A stretch of 64,000 nt of DNA from Bacillus sp. EB01. GTDB taxonomy: Bacteria; Bacillota; Bacilli; Bacillales; Cytobacillaceae. Both the position numbers and the translations under genes were made by a program. Where the stretch lies: the NCBI RefSeq assembly GCF_000613125.1, contig NZ_HG964497.1:1195791-1259790 (forward strand), read 5' to 3'. Shown in pieces: positions 22,884 through 31,301 of the stretch. Positions within the stretch are counted from its first letter, which is position 1, and the number at the start of each line of letters is the position of its first letter. The notes under the pieces were generated by a model. The model was given only the letters and a program-made list of their open reading frames with translations, searched no databases and was not told the origin of the DNA.

Positions 22884-25181
22884 ATGGATACGAATTGGTT
22901 CATAGAAACTGTAAGGCCTCATCCAAGAGTTTTGTTCAATGAGGGAGAAATATCCGAAATTAAGTCTCGCCTAAATGCCAATGGAACAGGGAGTACCATC
23001 CGTTTTGACGAGATATGGAGCAGTGTGGAACTTCTTGCTGAGGAATATTTCAGTGAACGGGAATTTTCTGTTCACTATCCCAGCTGCAATGTGGTACTAG
23101 ACATCCCACTGCCCCTTGTTCAGCTTGAACCTGTTGGGGACCCGCCTGGCTATATAGATTTTCCATTTTGGACCATGTACTCCAGGGCAATCGAAGAGAG
23201 GATCAAGGTTCTGTCATTTGCTTACGGAATGACAGGGGAAGAGCGATTTGCCTTAAAGGTTAAGGAATATCTTTTGTCTATAACAAAATTTGCGAAGTGG
23301 TTTGAATTCGGGGACAGAGGAGCGGAAGGCAATTTAAGCATTGCCCATTTCACAATAGGTATGGCTATAGGGTATGATGCTATCTTTACTACTCTTACGA
23401 ACGAAGAAAAACAAATAATTGAACATACGATTTTTCAAAGGGGACTTAAGCCTCTCGAAATAGATTTTCTGAATTTTGATAGCCATAATATTATTGCATC
23501 AAAGCGTGTTGCGATGATGATTGGCTCGCTGGCGATTCTAGATGACAGCAACCATGATGAAATAAATCCATTTCTGACAAATTCATTTGGGTATATTAGC
23601 AGGTACCTGGACAATCGGCTGAGTGATCCCGAGATTGAGGGCTTGTTATATTTGAACGTCGCTGCCCGACATATTTTGCTGGCAGCTGACATTTTGAAAC
23701 GGTCAACCGGAAACGACGAGCTTATCAAACATGACTATTTCCGACACCTTCCCGATCTTTTTATTTATTTGCTAGGTACGGGAAATAAGCCGGGTTTTGT
23801 CAATTTCTCGGACTCCTTTTATGATCTTGATCTATATTATTTAATGTCAGTACTTGCATCCAACACAGGTAACAGATTATCAAGCTGGTACATTCATCGA
23901 TACTTTGAACCGAAATTCGATATATTAATAGATTTGAAAAAAGTACCGGCGCCGGTTGAGCCTGAGAGTTTCTACAAGGGCCGTCCTTCAAAGGTATTCC
24001 CGCTTATTGGCTGGGCTGCTTTCAGAAGCGGATGGAAGCAAGGAGACCATTTTCTTGCGTTTTCGTCGAGCCAGTCTGCAAAGGACCATAACCATTATGA
24101 CCAGAACAACTTCATCCTGCATGCTGCAGGTGAATGGCTTATTACAAATCCTGGCTATCAGGACTACGTGGAAGGTCCGAGGAGGGAATTCACCCTGGGA
24201 ACGATTGGCCATAACAGTATGCTTGTTGACGGCAGAGGCCAGATACAAAGAGGCGGAGGCAATTTAACAGAGTGGTTTACTTCCAAGGACTTCTCTTGTG
24301 TCATCGGGGAAGCAGGCGATGCTTATGATAAAGGAATTATGCAGTGGGAACGGAAAATAATCCACCTGGATAGGCGATATTTTCTCATTGTTGATAGGGC
24401 CGTTAAGAAAAAGAAGGATAGCAGACTTTCCTTCCTGTACCATACCCCAGCAGCCATTCAGGCTGGGGGGAAGGAATTACATCCACGGGATGAGACATCA
24501 GAAAACACGATACGGTTTATTGGGGAGCAGGCAGCAGTGGCGCTAACCATATGCTATCCGCCAGATACCGCTAAAACTATCAGCCAGTATCCGGGAGCTG
24601 AGAGGTATGGATCCTGCCTTGAAGTGTCAGTGAATGGTTCCAATGAAGTTGACTATCAGGTTGTTTTGATTCAGCCAGAGGATGTTCATGGTGCTGACGG
24701 AAACCGATTAACCTGCCGTGTCATCCATTCAGGTGCAATGTTCGAATTGAAGGTGGAAGATGCGTCCCAGTCGCTTATCGATTACATGTTGACCAATGAG
24801 GACCGGTCTACTGCTTATCAATCATCCAGAGATAAAATAGTAGAGTTAATGGGTGAACAGGGATGGGTTTCACTCAGGCAAGGAGATGCTGAACCTTTAA
24901 AATACACCTTGATAAATGGCAACCAATTACTAGTGAATAAAACTGCTGTTTTTCACGCCAGCGGAATTGTTTGTGTATCCGTCCATTTCCATGAAGCGGG
25001 AGCAACGGGAACGGTGGAAGCAAAGCAGCGGACAAAGGTTTCTTTTCTTATCAGCGAACCTTCAAGGGTAATCATCAATGGTGCTGTAGCCGAAGCAAAC
25101 CAGTTTGTTTTCCTTCCGGAAACAGGGGAGCTAGTGCTTGATTTGCCTGAGGGTAGAAGTGAAATTGAGATAATTAGGTAA
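22884..25181 (+). CDS. Heparinase II/III-family polysaccharide lyase
   Basis: About 765 residues, no signal peptide, so it should act on imported oligosaccharides. The N-terminal 380 residues form the alpha/alpha toroid (PHPRVLFNEGEISEIKSRLN ... YSRAIEERIKVLSFAYGMTG). The heparinase II/III domain follows: SSQSAKDHNHYDQNNFILHA with the His and Tyr of the active site, EWLITNPGYQDYVEGPRREF, TIGHNSMLVDGRGQ. The C-terminal part is a beta-sandwich. Lyases of this fold (PL12, PL15, PL17, PL21 and others) cleave uronic-acid-containing chains such as heparan, alginate or related polymers by beta-elimination; the specificity here cannot be told. ATG 22884 follows GAAAGGA with a long spacer; TTG starts at 22875 and 22830 are alternatives. 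Confidence 0.8.
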   Translation: MDTNWFIETVRPHPRVLFNEGEISEIKSRLNANGTGSTIRFDEIWSSVELLAEEYFSEREFSVHYPSCNVVLDIPLPLVQLEPVGDPPGYIDFPFWTMYSRAIEERIKVLSFAYGMTGEERFALKVKEYLLSITKFAKWFEFGDRGAEGNLSIAHFTIGMAIGYDAIFTTLTNEEKQIIEHTIFQRGLKPLEIDFLNFDSHNIIASKRVAMMIGSLAILDDSNHDEINPFLTNSFGYISRYLDNRLSDPEIEGLLYLNVAARHILLAADILKRSTGNDELIKHDYFRHLPDLFIYLLGTGNKPGFVNFSDSFYDLDLYYLMSVLASNTGNRLSSWYIHRYFEPKFDILIDLKKVPAPVEPESFYKGRPSKVFPLIGWAAFRSGWKQGDHFLAFSSSQSAKDHNHYDQNNFILHAAGEWLITNPGYQDYVEGPRREFTLGTIGHNSMLVDGRGQIQRGGGNLTEWFTSKDFSCVIGEAGDAYDKGIMQWERKIIHLDRRYFLIVDRAVKKKKDSRLSFLYHTPAAIQAGGKELHPRDETSENTIRFIGEQAAVALTICYPPDTAKTISQYPGAERYGSCLEVSVNGSNEVDYQVVLIQPEDVHGADGNRLTCRVIHSGAMFELKVEDASQSLIDYMLTNEDRSTAYQSSRDKIVELMGEQGWVSLRQGDAEPLKYTLINGNQLLVNKTAVFHASGIVCVSVHFHEAGATGTVEAKQRTKVSFLISEPSRVIINGAVAEANQFVFLPETGELVLDLPEGRSEIEIIR

Positions 25182-25207
25182 TCTGGCATATTGGAAAACT
25201 CTGAGTA

Positions 25208-25238
25208 AAATAGGATTATATTTTCAAGTGTCCTATTT
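25208..25238 (+). other. Intercistronic hairpin AAATAGGA / TCCTATTT
   Basis: An 8-bp perfect stem with a 15-base loop between the lyase and YesL genes. It lacks a T tract, so it may be an mRNA processing or stability element. Confidence 0.4.
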
Positions 25239-25268
25239 GAGGTGGATGTGTGGAAAGGGTGCAGGAGG

Positions 25269-25895
25269 ATGGAATTTACAGGATGGAAGGGAAGTTTATA
25301 CCGCTTCGGAAATTGGGGAATGAAGCTGGCTTACCTTAATATCGTATGGCTGGCGGGAATTGCCCTGGGAGCAGGGATTGTTGGCTTTTTCCCTTCCACT
25401 GTTGCCATGTTTTCAGTGATTCGAAAATGGCATATAGAGGGAAATCTTGACGTACCTTTGTTTTCACATTTCAAGGAGGAATACCGCAGAGAATTTTTAA
25501 AATCGAACGTATATGGGTATTCGTGGGTCATCATTGGAGGAATCCTGTATGTAGACCTTCAATTCTTCCGGGGAATTCCCGCTTTATGGTCAACCATTCT
25601 TGCCTATTTCTTTTTTTTACTTGGCGCAGTCTATCTTGCAGCTCTTCTTTTTGCTTTTCCTGTTTATGTCCAGTTTAAATTAACTATTCTTCAATACATA
25701 AGGAACACGGTTCTAATCACCGTATCCAATCCATTATATTCTGTTTTTATGGCTCTGGGATTTTACTTCCCTTATTATTTACTGATGAAAATCCCCGGGC
25801 TGCTTCCTTTTTTTGGGGGGAGCTTAATTGCCCTTCCCTTAATGTTTCTCTCATGTCGTCTCTTTGAACTTCTAGATAAAAAAGCCTGGGAGTAG
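25269..25895 (+). CDS. YesL-like DUF624 membrane protein
   Basis: About 208 residues with five hydrophobic segments (NIVWLAGIALGAGIVGFFPS, YSWVIIGGILYVDL and others). The N-terminal FGNWGMKLAYLN...P-S-T-V-A-M-F pattern is typical of DUF624/YesL, a family found next to LplB/YtcP-type sugar ABC importers in Bacillus and Paenibacillus; its function is unknown but it is probably a transporter accessory. ATG 25269 has AAAGGG 9 bases upstream; GTG 25242 or 25248 are alternatives. Confidence 0.75.
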   Translation: MEFTGWKGSLYRFGNWGMKLAYLNIVWLAGIALGAGIVGFFPSTVAMFSVIRKWHIEGNLDVPLFSHFKEEYRREFLKSNVYGYSWVIIGGILYVDLQFFRGIPALWSTILAYFFFLLGAVYLAALLFAFPVYVQFKLTILQYIRNTVLITVSNPLYSVFMALGFYFPYYLLMKIPGLLPFFGGSLIALPLMFLSCRLFELLDKKAWE

Positions 25896-25924
25896 AAAAA
25901 ATCACATGATTCATAAAATAAGCA

Positions 25925-25953
25925 TTGAATTTTCATAAAATTTGTATTATTGT
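25925..25953 (+). promoter_or_regulatory. Possible promoter of the importer operon
   Basis: TTGAAT at 25925, 17-bp spacer, TATTGT at 25948. The -10 is weak, but operator copy 3 starts 10 bp downstream, as at 15262. Confidence 0.4.
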
Positions 25954-25963
25954 TTCATTATAA

Positions 25964-25984
25964 ATACATGTCGTATACATGTAT
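25964..25984. promoter_or_regulatory. Operator copy 3, ATACATGT-N5-ACATGTAT
   Basis: Perfect 8-bp arms with the spacer CGTAT. It lies in the leader of the permease operon, 50 bp before the start codon. Arms and spacing equal copy 2 while the spacer differs, which indicates conservation of protein contacts. Confidence 0.75.
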
Positions 25985-26033
25985 TAAAGAGACGATGGCA
26001 ATTGATAAATACATAGGAAAGGGGAGTTGGATA

Positions 26034-27011
26034 TTGGAGGTAAAGAAAAGCTCAGAACAAAATCCTTCCCTAGTCATTCAAAATAAACCACAGCGTGACA
26101 CCAAATTGAGCAAACTTAAAAACAAACTATGGCGCGACCGATACTTGATCTTGCTGCTTCTCCCAGGAGTTTTGTTTTTCTTGATTTATCGCTATATTCC
26201 AATGGCCGGCCTTTTACTGGCATTTAAAGACTACAGCCCGTTTCGCGGCTTTGCAGACAGCCCTTGGGTGGGCATGAAATATTTTAAACTTATTTTTGAA
26301 GATCCCGAGGTCATCCGGGTAGTATGGAACACCTTACAAATTTCATTGCTCCAAATCATATTCGCCTTTCCAATTTCCATTTTGCTTGCCCTAATGCTAA
26401 ACGAATTAAGAAGCCAGGTATACAAAAGATTCCTTCAGTCCATTGTCTATATGCCACATTTTCTATCATGGGTAGTCGTAGTAGGTATTACCGTCATCTT
26501 TTTAAGAAGTGAAGGGATTGTCAACAATTTTTTGAATGATGCATTTAAAATGGAAGCGCTTCCCTTCTTAACTGACCCTGCCTGGTTTAAACCTTTAATA
26601 GTATTACAGATTATTTGGAAGGAATCGGGCTGGGGAACTATCATTTTCCTTGCAGCCCTTTCTGGTATAAGCCCTCACCTGTATGAAGCAGCGGTGATGG
26701 ATGGCGCGAACCGCTGGAGGCAAATATGGCATATCACTCTCCCTGCATTGAAGAGCACGATTATCATTCTATTAATCTTGCGTCTGGGAACCGTGATGGA
26801 CAGCGGGTTTGAACAAATCTTTTTGATGCTCAACCCCTTCAATATGGAATCTGGCAATGTCCTTGATACATTTGTGTATTTTAAGGGGATTCAACAGGCT
26901 AATTATAGTTTTGCCACAGCCGTTGGTTTATTCAAGGGAGTTATTGGATTGATTTTGGTAGTACTCGCTAACAGGCTTGCCAAGCGGTTCGGGGAAGAAG
27001 GCCTATATTGA
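26034..27011 (+). CDS. Sugar ABC transporter permease, LplB-type
   Basis: 325 residues with six membrane helices (YLILLLLPGVLFFLIYRYIP first). The cytoplasmic EAA loop is LYEAAVMDGANRWRQIWHIT near residue 225, which docks the ATPase. MetI-like/LplB permeases of this type import oligosaccharides in Firmicutes. TTG 26034 follows AAAGGGGAG by 7 bases; upstream in-frame codons overlap the operator and are unlikely to be translated. It is followed by the second permease after 20 bp. No ATPase gene is present, so a shared MsmX-type ATPase is probably used. Confidence 0.85.
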   Translation: MEVKKSSEQNPSLVIQNKPQRDTKLSKLKNKLWRDRYLILLLLPGVLFFLIYRYIPMAGLLLAFKDYSPFRGFADSPWVGMKYFKLIFEDPEVIRVVWNTLQISLLQIIFAFPISILLALMLNELRSQVYKRFLQSIVYMPHFLSWVVVVGITVIFLRSEGIVNNFLNDAFKMEALPFLTDPAWFKPLIVLQIIWKESGWGTIIFLAALSGISPHLYEAAVMDGANRWRQIWHITLPALKSTIIILLILRLGTVMDSGFEQIFLMLNPFNMESGNVLDTFVYFKGIQQANYSFATAVGLFKGVIGLILVVLANRLAKRFGEEGLY

Positions 27012-27031
27012 TATGAAATGGAGGGAGTTGC

Positions 27032-27904
27032 TTGTATAAAGGAACAACGGGTGAAAAAATCTTTGACGGTGCAAACAATATTTTACTTCTCATTATTGCC
27101 GCAGCTATGGTATTACCTTTTCTCTATATATTTGCAGTCTCATTTTCAACTTTGAGCGATTTCCTGGAGAATGACTTTTTTCTATGGCCAAAGGAATGGG
27201 TAACGGATGCCTATACATATATTCTTGGCTCCGATCAATTCATCCGTTCTATCTTTGTAACGATTTATATTACAGTAGTGGGAACATTTGTAAACTTGTT
27301 TTTTACATCAACAATGGCTTATGCTTTGACCCGAAAGATATCTGGGCAACGGATTCTCCTCTTCCTGGTTCTTTTTACAATGTTATTTTCTGCCGGTATG
27401 ATTCCAACCTACATGATTGTAAAGGAAACTGGTCTGCTTAATACTTGGTGGGCCTTGATAATCCCTGTAGCAATCAGTCCATACAATTTAATTATCATGA
27501 GACAGTTTTTTATGGGAATTCCTGAAGAGCTGACAGAAGCTGCAGTCATTGATGGGGCAAATGATTTGCAAATATTTGCTAAAATCATATTGCCATTGTC
27601 CAAGCCTGCAATTGCAGCCTTTGGTCTCTTTTACGCAGTCAGCCACTGGAATAGCTACTTTACCGGAGTATTGTACTTGAGTGATCCGGCAATGTGGCCC
27701 ATCCAGGTTATCCTCAGACAAATTGTTATAGTTAACGAACCCAATGCCGCTCTTGGCGGCCATGAAATGATGGAATCCTTGCCGCCGCCTGAAACGGTTC
27801 AAATGGCAGCAATTCTTTTAGCTACCGTTCCAATTTTAATTGTGTATCCGTTTCTTCAAAAACATTTTGCAAAAGGGGTGATGCTGGGATCTGTAAAAGG
27901 CTGA
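27032..27904 (+). CDS. Sugar ABC transporter permease, YtcP-type
   Basis: 290 residues, six membrane helices, partner of the preceding permease. The EAA motif is LTEAAVIDGANDLQIFAKII near residue 170, and the C-terminus ends LQKHFAKGVMLGSVKG, typical of YtcP/AraQ-type subunits (xGxxxGAVKG). Start TTG 27032 follows GGAGGGAG. The heterodimer would form the membrane channel for the lipoprotein-bound oligosaccharide. Confidence 0.87.
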   Translation: MYKGTTGEKIFDGANNILLLIIAAAMVLPFLYIFAVSFSTLSDFLENDFFLWPKEWVTDAYTYILGSDQFIRSIFVTIYITVVGTFVNLFFTSTMAYALTRKISGQRILLFLVLFTMLFSAGMIPTYMIVKETGLLNTWWALIIPVAISPYNLIIMRQFFMGIPEELTEAAVIDGANDLQIFAKIILPLSKPAIAAFGLFYAVSHWNSYFTGVLYLSDPAMWPIQVILRQIVIVNEPNAALGGHEMMESLPPPETVQMAAILLATVPILIVYPFLQKHFAKGVMLGSVKG

Positions 27905-27974
27905 TTTTCTATGTGAGATGCCACTAGTCTAAAAATGTTATTACCCATTGAAAATATGAACCGGAGGGGTTAAT

Positions 27975-29570
27975 TTGAGAAAAAAGGATCTTTTATCTGG
28001 CTTGTTAATTCTAGGTCTCAGCTTTACGGCAATTGCTTGCAGCTCGGATGAAACAAAGGGCGAGAGTGACAAAAAAGATGATAAGGAAACCGCTATTGAC
28101 CCGTTTGATCATAGCGAGAAATATACGATAACTGGTATGACATGGCGTTTCGGTGATCCGCCTCCAGCAACAAGCCCGGGCCTTGATATGATTAATGAAC
28201 GTTTTAATGTAGATTACAAGCCGGAAATTATCCCGCAGGCAGACTATGCAGAAAAATCCTCCGCAGTTGTTGCTTCTGGCAGCATGCCGGATCTAATCGG
28301 CTTTACCGCTGATGACCCAAGGTTTTACCAATGGGCTCAGGAAGGGGCTTTTCTGCCGCTTGATGACTACCTGAAACACTATGATACTCTTGGGAAAATT
28401 CCTGATCATGTTTATGATTCTTTTAAAGTAAATGGTAAGGTTTATGGAATCCCTCGTTATTCAAACCCTTACCCGTTAACACCAATCATCCGAAAGGATT
28501 GGCTCGATAACCTTGGATTGAAGGTTCCTACAAGCTATAAGGAGCTTGAGGACGTTGCGGTAGCTTTCACGAAAAATGATCCGGATAAAAACGGCAAAAA
28601 TGATACGTATGGCCTTGCAATTGGAGAAGGAATTAACCCGAACTACAATATGGGGGCCTATTGGGATGCTGACGCATGGTACCATCAAGATAAGGACGGG
28701 AACTTCATCCCCGGAATTATTTCGGACGGCCGTAAAGAAGTGATCCAATTCTTTGCCAATCTGTATAAGGATGGGGCCATGACGAAAGATTTTGCTGTAC
28801 TGAACTGGGCCGATACCAATAATGAATTTTACTCTGGAAAAGCTGGTATTTTTGTTGCTGGCGTATCCGGGATGAGTGAAGATTACTTGACTGGATTAAA
28901 GAAAATTCAACCTGATGCCGAGTTCGTTGCCCTGCCGCCATTTAAAGCACCAGATAACTCACAGGGCTTTACAATGGGATCTGGCTATTCAGGTATATTG
29001 GCACTGAATGCAAAGCTTGGTGACGACGAAGGAAAAGCCTATAGGGCTCTAGAAATGGTGGATTTCGGAAAGAAATTTTTCCCGCTGGACCAAAAAACAC
29101 CGGATAACGCTGATTTCGATTGGATGTGGGGGAAAGCAGGCACTGGTTACAACATGGAAGGCAATGCAGCAGTCCGTGTTGAAACTTTCTCTTCTGAAGG
29201 GCTGGCACCATCTACATATTTCCTGGATAACAGGGAACATGTTCCTTCAGATGCAAACGTGGTATATGCCGATGATTACAAAACTCCTGAAATGAAGGCA
29301 CTGGTTACCTCCCTGCAGGAAATCTATGAGTCTCATAATATGTATATTAATCCGTCCCATGGAGTTATTTCGAACACGAGTCAAGAAAAGGGTGCCGACC
29401 TAAAGCAGTTCATCATGAACGAACAAGCGAAAATGATTGCAGGCCAAAGACCGGTATCAGACTGGGATAAACTTGTGGACGAATACATGCAGCGTGGTGG
29501 CAAAGCTATTATTGATGAAGTAAACAAAGGAATCAAAGAGAAGGGCTATAAAGAGCATAAATGGGAGTAG
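27975..29570 (+). CDS. Lipoprotein sugar-binding protein, LplA-type family 1 SBP
   Basis: 531 residues. The lipobox is TAIAC (GLLILGLSFTAIACSSD), so the mature protein is anchored to the outer face of the membrane by Cys22. The rest is a large family 1 SBP (DMINERFNVDYKPEIIPQAD, GVISNTSQEKGADLKQF) of the LplA size class, usual for oligosaccharides. It ends the importer operon and is followed by a terminator. Start TTG 27975 is placed after CGGAGGGG. Confidence 0.87.
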   Translation: MRKKDLLSGLLILGLSFTAIACSSDETKGESDKKDDKETAIDPFDHSEKYTITGMTWRFGDPPPATSPGLDMINERFNVDYKPEIIPQADYAEKSSAVVASGSMPDLIGFTADDPRFYQWAQEGAFLPLDDYLKHYDTLGKIPDHVYDSFKVNGKVYGIPRYSNPYPLTPIIRKDWLDNLGLKVPTSYKELEDVAVAFTKNDPDKNGKNDTYGLAIGEGINPNYNMGAYWDADAWYHQDKDGNFIPGIISDGRKEVIQFFANLYKDGAMTKDFAVLNWADTNNEFYSGKAGIFVAGVSGMSEDYLTGLKKIQPDAEFVALPPFKAPDNSQGFTMGSGYSGILALNAKLGDDEGKAYRALEMVDFGKKFFPLDQKTPDNADFDWMWGKAGTGYNMEGNAAVRVETFSSEGLAPSTYFLDNREHVPSDANVVYADDYKTPEMKALVTSLQEIYESHNMYINPSHGVISNTSQEKGADLKQFIMNEQAKMIAGQRPVSDWDKLVDEYMQRGGKAIIDEVNKGIKEKGYKEHKWE

Positions 29571-29616
29571 GAGCTTGAGTATGCTTAAGGAAGAGCTCCA
29601 ATAATTCAAGGTTAGA

Positions 29617-29652
29617 AGCCCGGCAGATTAATCATATCTGCCGGGTTTTCCG
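29617..29652 (+). terminator. Rho-independent terminator of the glycan locus
   Basis: GCCCGGCAGAT and ATCTGCCGGGt arms with a short TTTT tail, after the binding-protein gene. Confidence 0.85.
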
Positions 29653-29735
29653 GTTTAACTTTTAATGTCTTAAGTTTCTAATGTTATTCGTAACAACTGT
29701 AGTTATGCCCCCACTATTTCAGGAAAAAGGCTTTA

Positions 29736-29810
29736 ACCGCCAACCTGACAGCTAAAAACATAAACTTCCCTTCCTGCGAGTAAGCTAGTTTCTAAATTAT
29801 TGTTGGCGGT
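29736..29810. repeat. Long-range inverted repeat ACCGCCAAC / GTTGGCGGT in a non-coding gap
   Basis: Perfect 9-bp arms at 29736-29744 and 29802-29810 enclose 57 bases. A second small hairpin, AGTAC / GTACT, follows near 29815-29845. The gap 29653-29935 has no convincing reading frame. It may be a structured RNA or a chance pairing. Confidence 0.35.
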
Positions 29811-29936
29811 AAAAAGTACAACTCCTCTGAGTATTAGAAGTACTATGCGCTACAACCGGCACTTTGTGGCTATGTGGATAAGCCTCCTGGTAGTTTTCTC
29901 TAGTATACTCATAGAATCACTAGCCATATAACAGGA

Positions 29937-29962
29937 AAAGCGGGCCAAAGCCCGCTTTTTTA
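29937..29962. terminator. Terminator of the minus-strand HTH gene
   Basis: AAAAGCGGGC and GCCCGCTTTTTT arms form a compact stem with A and T tracts on both sides; it overlaps the end of the HTH gene. Confidence 0.85.
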
Positions 29963-30481
29963 ATCTGCCTGAGAAACTCTGCCGCTTAGCGGTTTTGCAC
30001 TGAAGTATTCGAGAGCTTCATTGATTTGGTGGATGTCGTATATATGGTGTTCAATGAAATATCTTACAATCAGGTCAGAAGTATCGCTATCTGATAGGGA
30101 GTAACCAGCGGAACTTAATAGCTCTTCAATTTCATCTTCATTTAGTTCAAGTGCGAGTGCAAGTGCGATCACAGTATTCTTTTTAGGCCTGTAATTTAAG
30201 TTGGAACGGATTTTCGAGAAATGGCGGCGATCAATGAGGGCCTTTTTATAAATCTCGGAATCTGCCAATCCTTTTTCATCAATAAAAGAAAAAAGGACTT
30301 CTCTTAACGACTTCTTACGGTTGCCCTTGATGAAATCTTCAATTTCGAGCGGAGAGATGTTTTGAAGAACCCGTTCACTCTCATAAGATTCCTTCGAACT
30401 ACTAGAATCGTCGAACATTCTGATTTGTTGATGTTCAAGCAGGTATTCCTGCAGTTCCTGCAAAAGAGATTGAGTAAGCAT
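29960..30481 (-). CDS. HTH-type regulator-like protein paired with a vWA gene
   Basis: 173 residues. Residues 1-70 are acidic (QEYLLEHQQIRMFDDSSSS). The middle has an XRE-like helix-turn-helix pattern (DSEIYKKALIDRRHFSKIRS followed by NYRPKKNTVIALALALELNE and IEELLSSAGYSLS), as in Cro/C1 proteins. The C-terminus (DLIVRYFIEHHIYDIHQINE) is helical. ATG 30481 follows GGAGG by 9 bases; ATG 30511 lies upstream of that site. It is divergent from the vWA gene, with about 95 bp between the starts. It could repress that promoter. Confidence 0.65.
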   Translation of the reverse strand: MLTQSLLQELQEYLLEHQQIRMFDDSSSSKESYESERVLQNISPLEIEDFIKGNRKKSLREVLFSFIDEKGLADSEIYKKALIDRRHFSKIRSNLNYRPKKNTVIALALALELNEDEIEELLSSAGYSLSDSDTSDLIVRYFIEHHIYDIHQINEALEYFSAKPLSGRVSQAD

Positions 30482-30575
30482 CCGCCAAGTCCTCCAATTG
30501 TCGCCTCTCAAGCGACCATATAATCGATTATTCAGTTTACTATTATATCAGAAGCAAAAAGGAGGATGATGGATA

Positions 30576-31163
30576 GTGAACAAGAATTTAACCGAAATCA
30601 TTTTTTTATTGGACCGAAGCGGCTCAATGGCCGGGCTAGAGAGCAATACAATCGGAGGCTTCAATTCATTTATCAAACGGCAGGGCAGTCTCGAAGGAGA
30701 AACGCGTTTAACGACGGTGCTCTTTGATGACAGTTATGAGGTCCTTTGGAATGGGATTCAAGCACAAAACGCTATCCTGACACACAATGAGTATTATGTC
30801 AGAGGAACCACAGCCCTTTTGGATGCAGTAGGAAAAACAATATTGGATGTAGGCAGCAGGCTTGCGGGAACCCCGGATGAACAGCGGCCCGGAAAGGTTA
30901 TTTTTGTGATTACGACAGACGGCTTTGAAAACGCAAGCCGTGAATTTACCTATAAAAAGGTAAAGGAACTGATCAATCATCAGCAGAAGAAATACAACTG
31001 GGAGTTCATTTTTATGGGTGCCAATATCGACGTCACAAAAGAAGCCGATAACCTTGGCATTCAAAAGGAAAATGCCTATACGTTTGAAGCATCCGAAGCT
31101 GGCGTGGAAAAGATGTACAACGAAGTCTTTTATGCTGTTTCCGAGGCTCGTATAAAGGAATAA
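30576..31163 (+). CDS. von Willebrand factor A-domain protein
   Basis: 195 residues consisting of a single vWA domain. The MIDAS metal site is complete: LLDRSGSMAGL (D-x-S-x-S) near residue 12, a threonine in RGTTALLDAVG near residue 78, and ITTDGFENAS near residue 110. No signal peptide, so intracellular, like TerY and similar proteins of stress or chaperone-like systems. Start is GTG 30576 after AAAGGAGGATG. Its consistent partner here is the divergent HTH gene; no MoxR ATPase is nearby. The function is not known. Confidence 0.8.
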   Translation: MNKNLTEIIFLLDRSGSMAGLESNTIGGFNSFIKRQGSLEGETRLTTVLFDDSYEVLWNGIQAQNAILTHNEYYVRGTTALLDAVGKTILDVGSRLAGTPDEQRPGKVIFVITTDGFENASREFTYKKVKELINHQQKKYNWEFIFMGANIDVTKEADNLGIQKENAYTFEASEAGVEKMYNEVFYAVSEARIKE

Positions 31164-31301
31164 GCAATTCCAGCCCGTGGCTTTAAGGCCCGGGTTGTTG
31201 ATTTCTATAGACCTAATAAATTCTTTCCCTGAGCATGCCCGATTGTGTAAGTTAGAGTATGGTTAATTTATAAGGGGTTTTTAATCAGGGAGGTAAGATA
31301 T

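Noticed and set aside
12270-29570. Prophage or integrative element carrying the glycan locus
   Set aside because: No integrase, tRNA target, attachment repeats or phage genes were found at either side.
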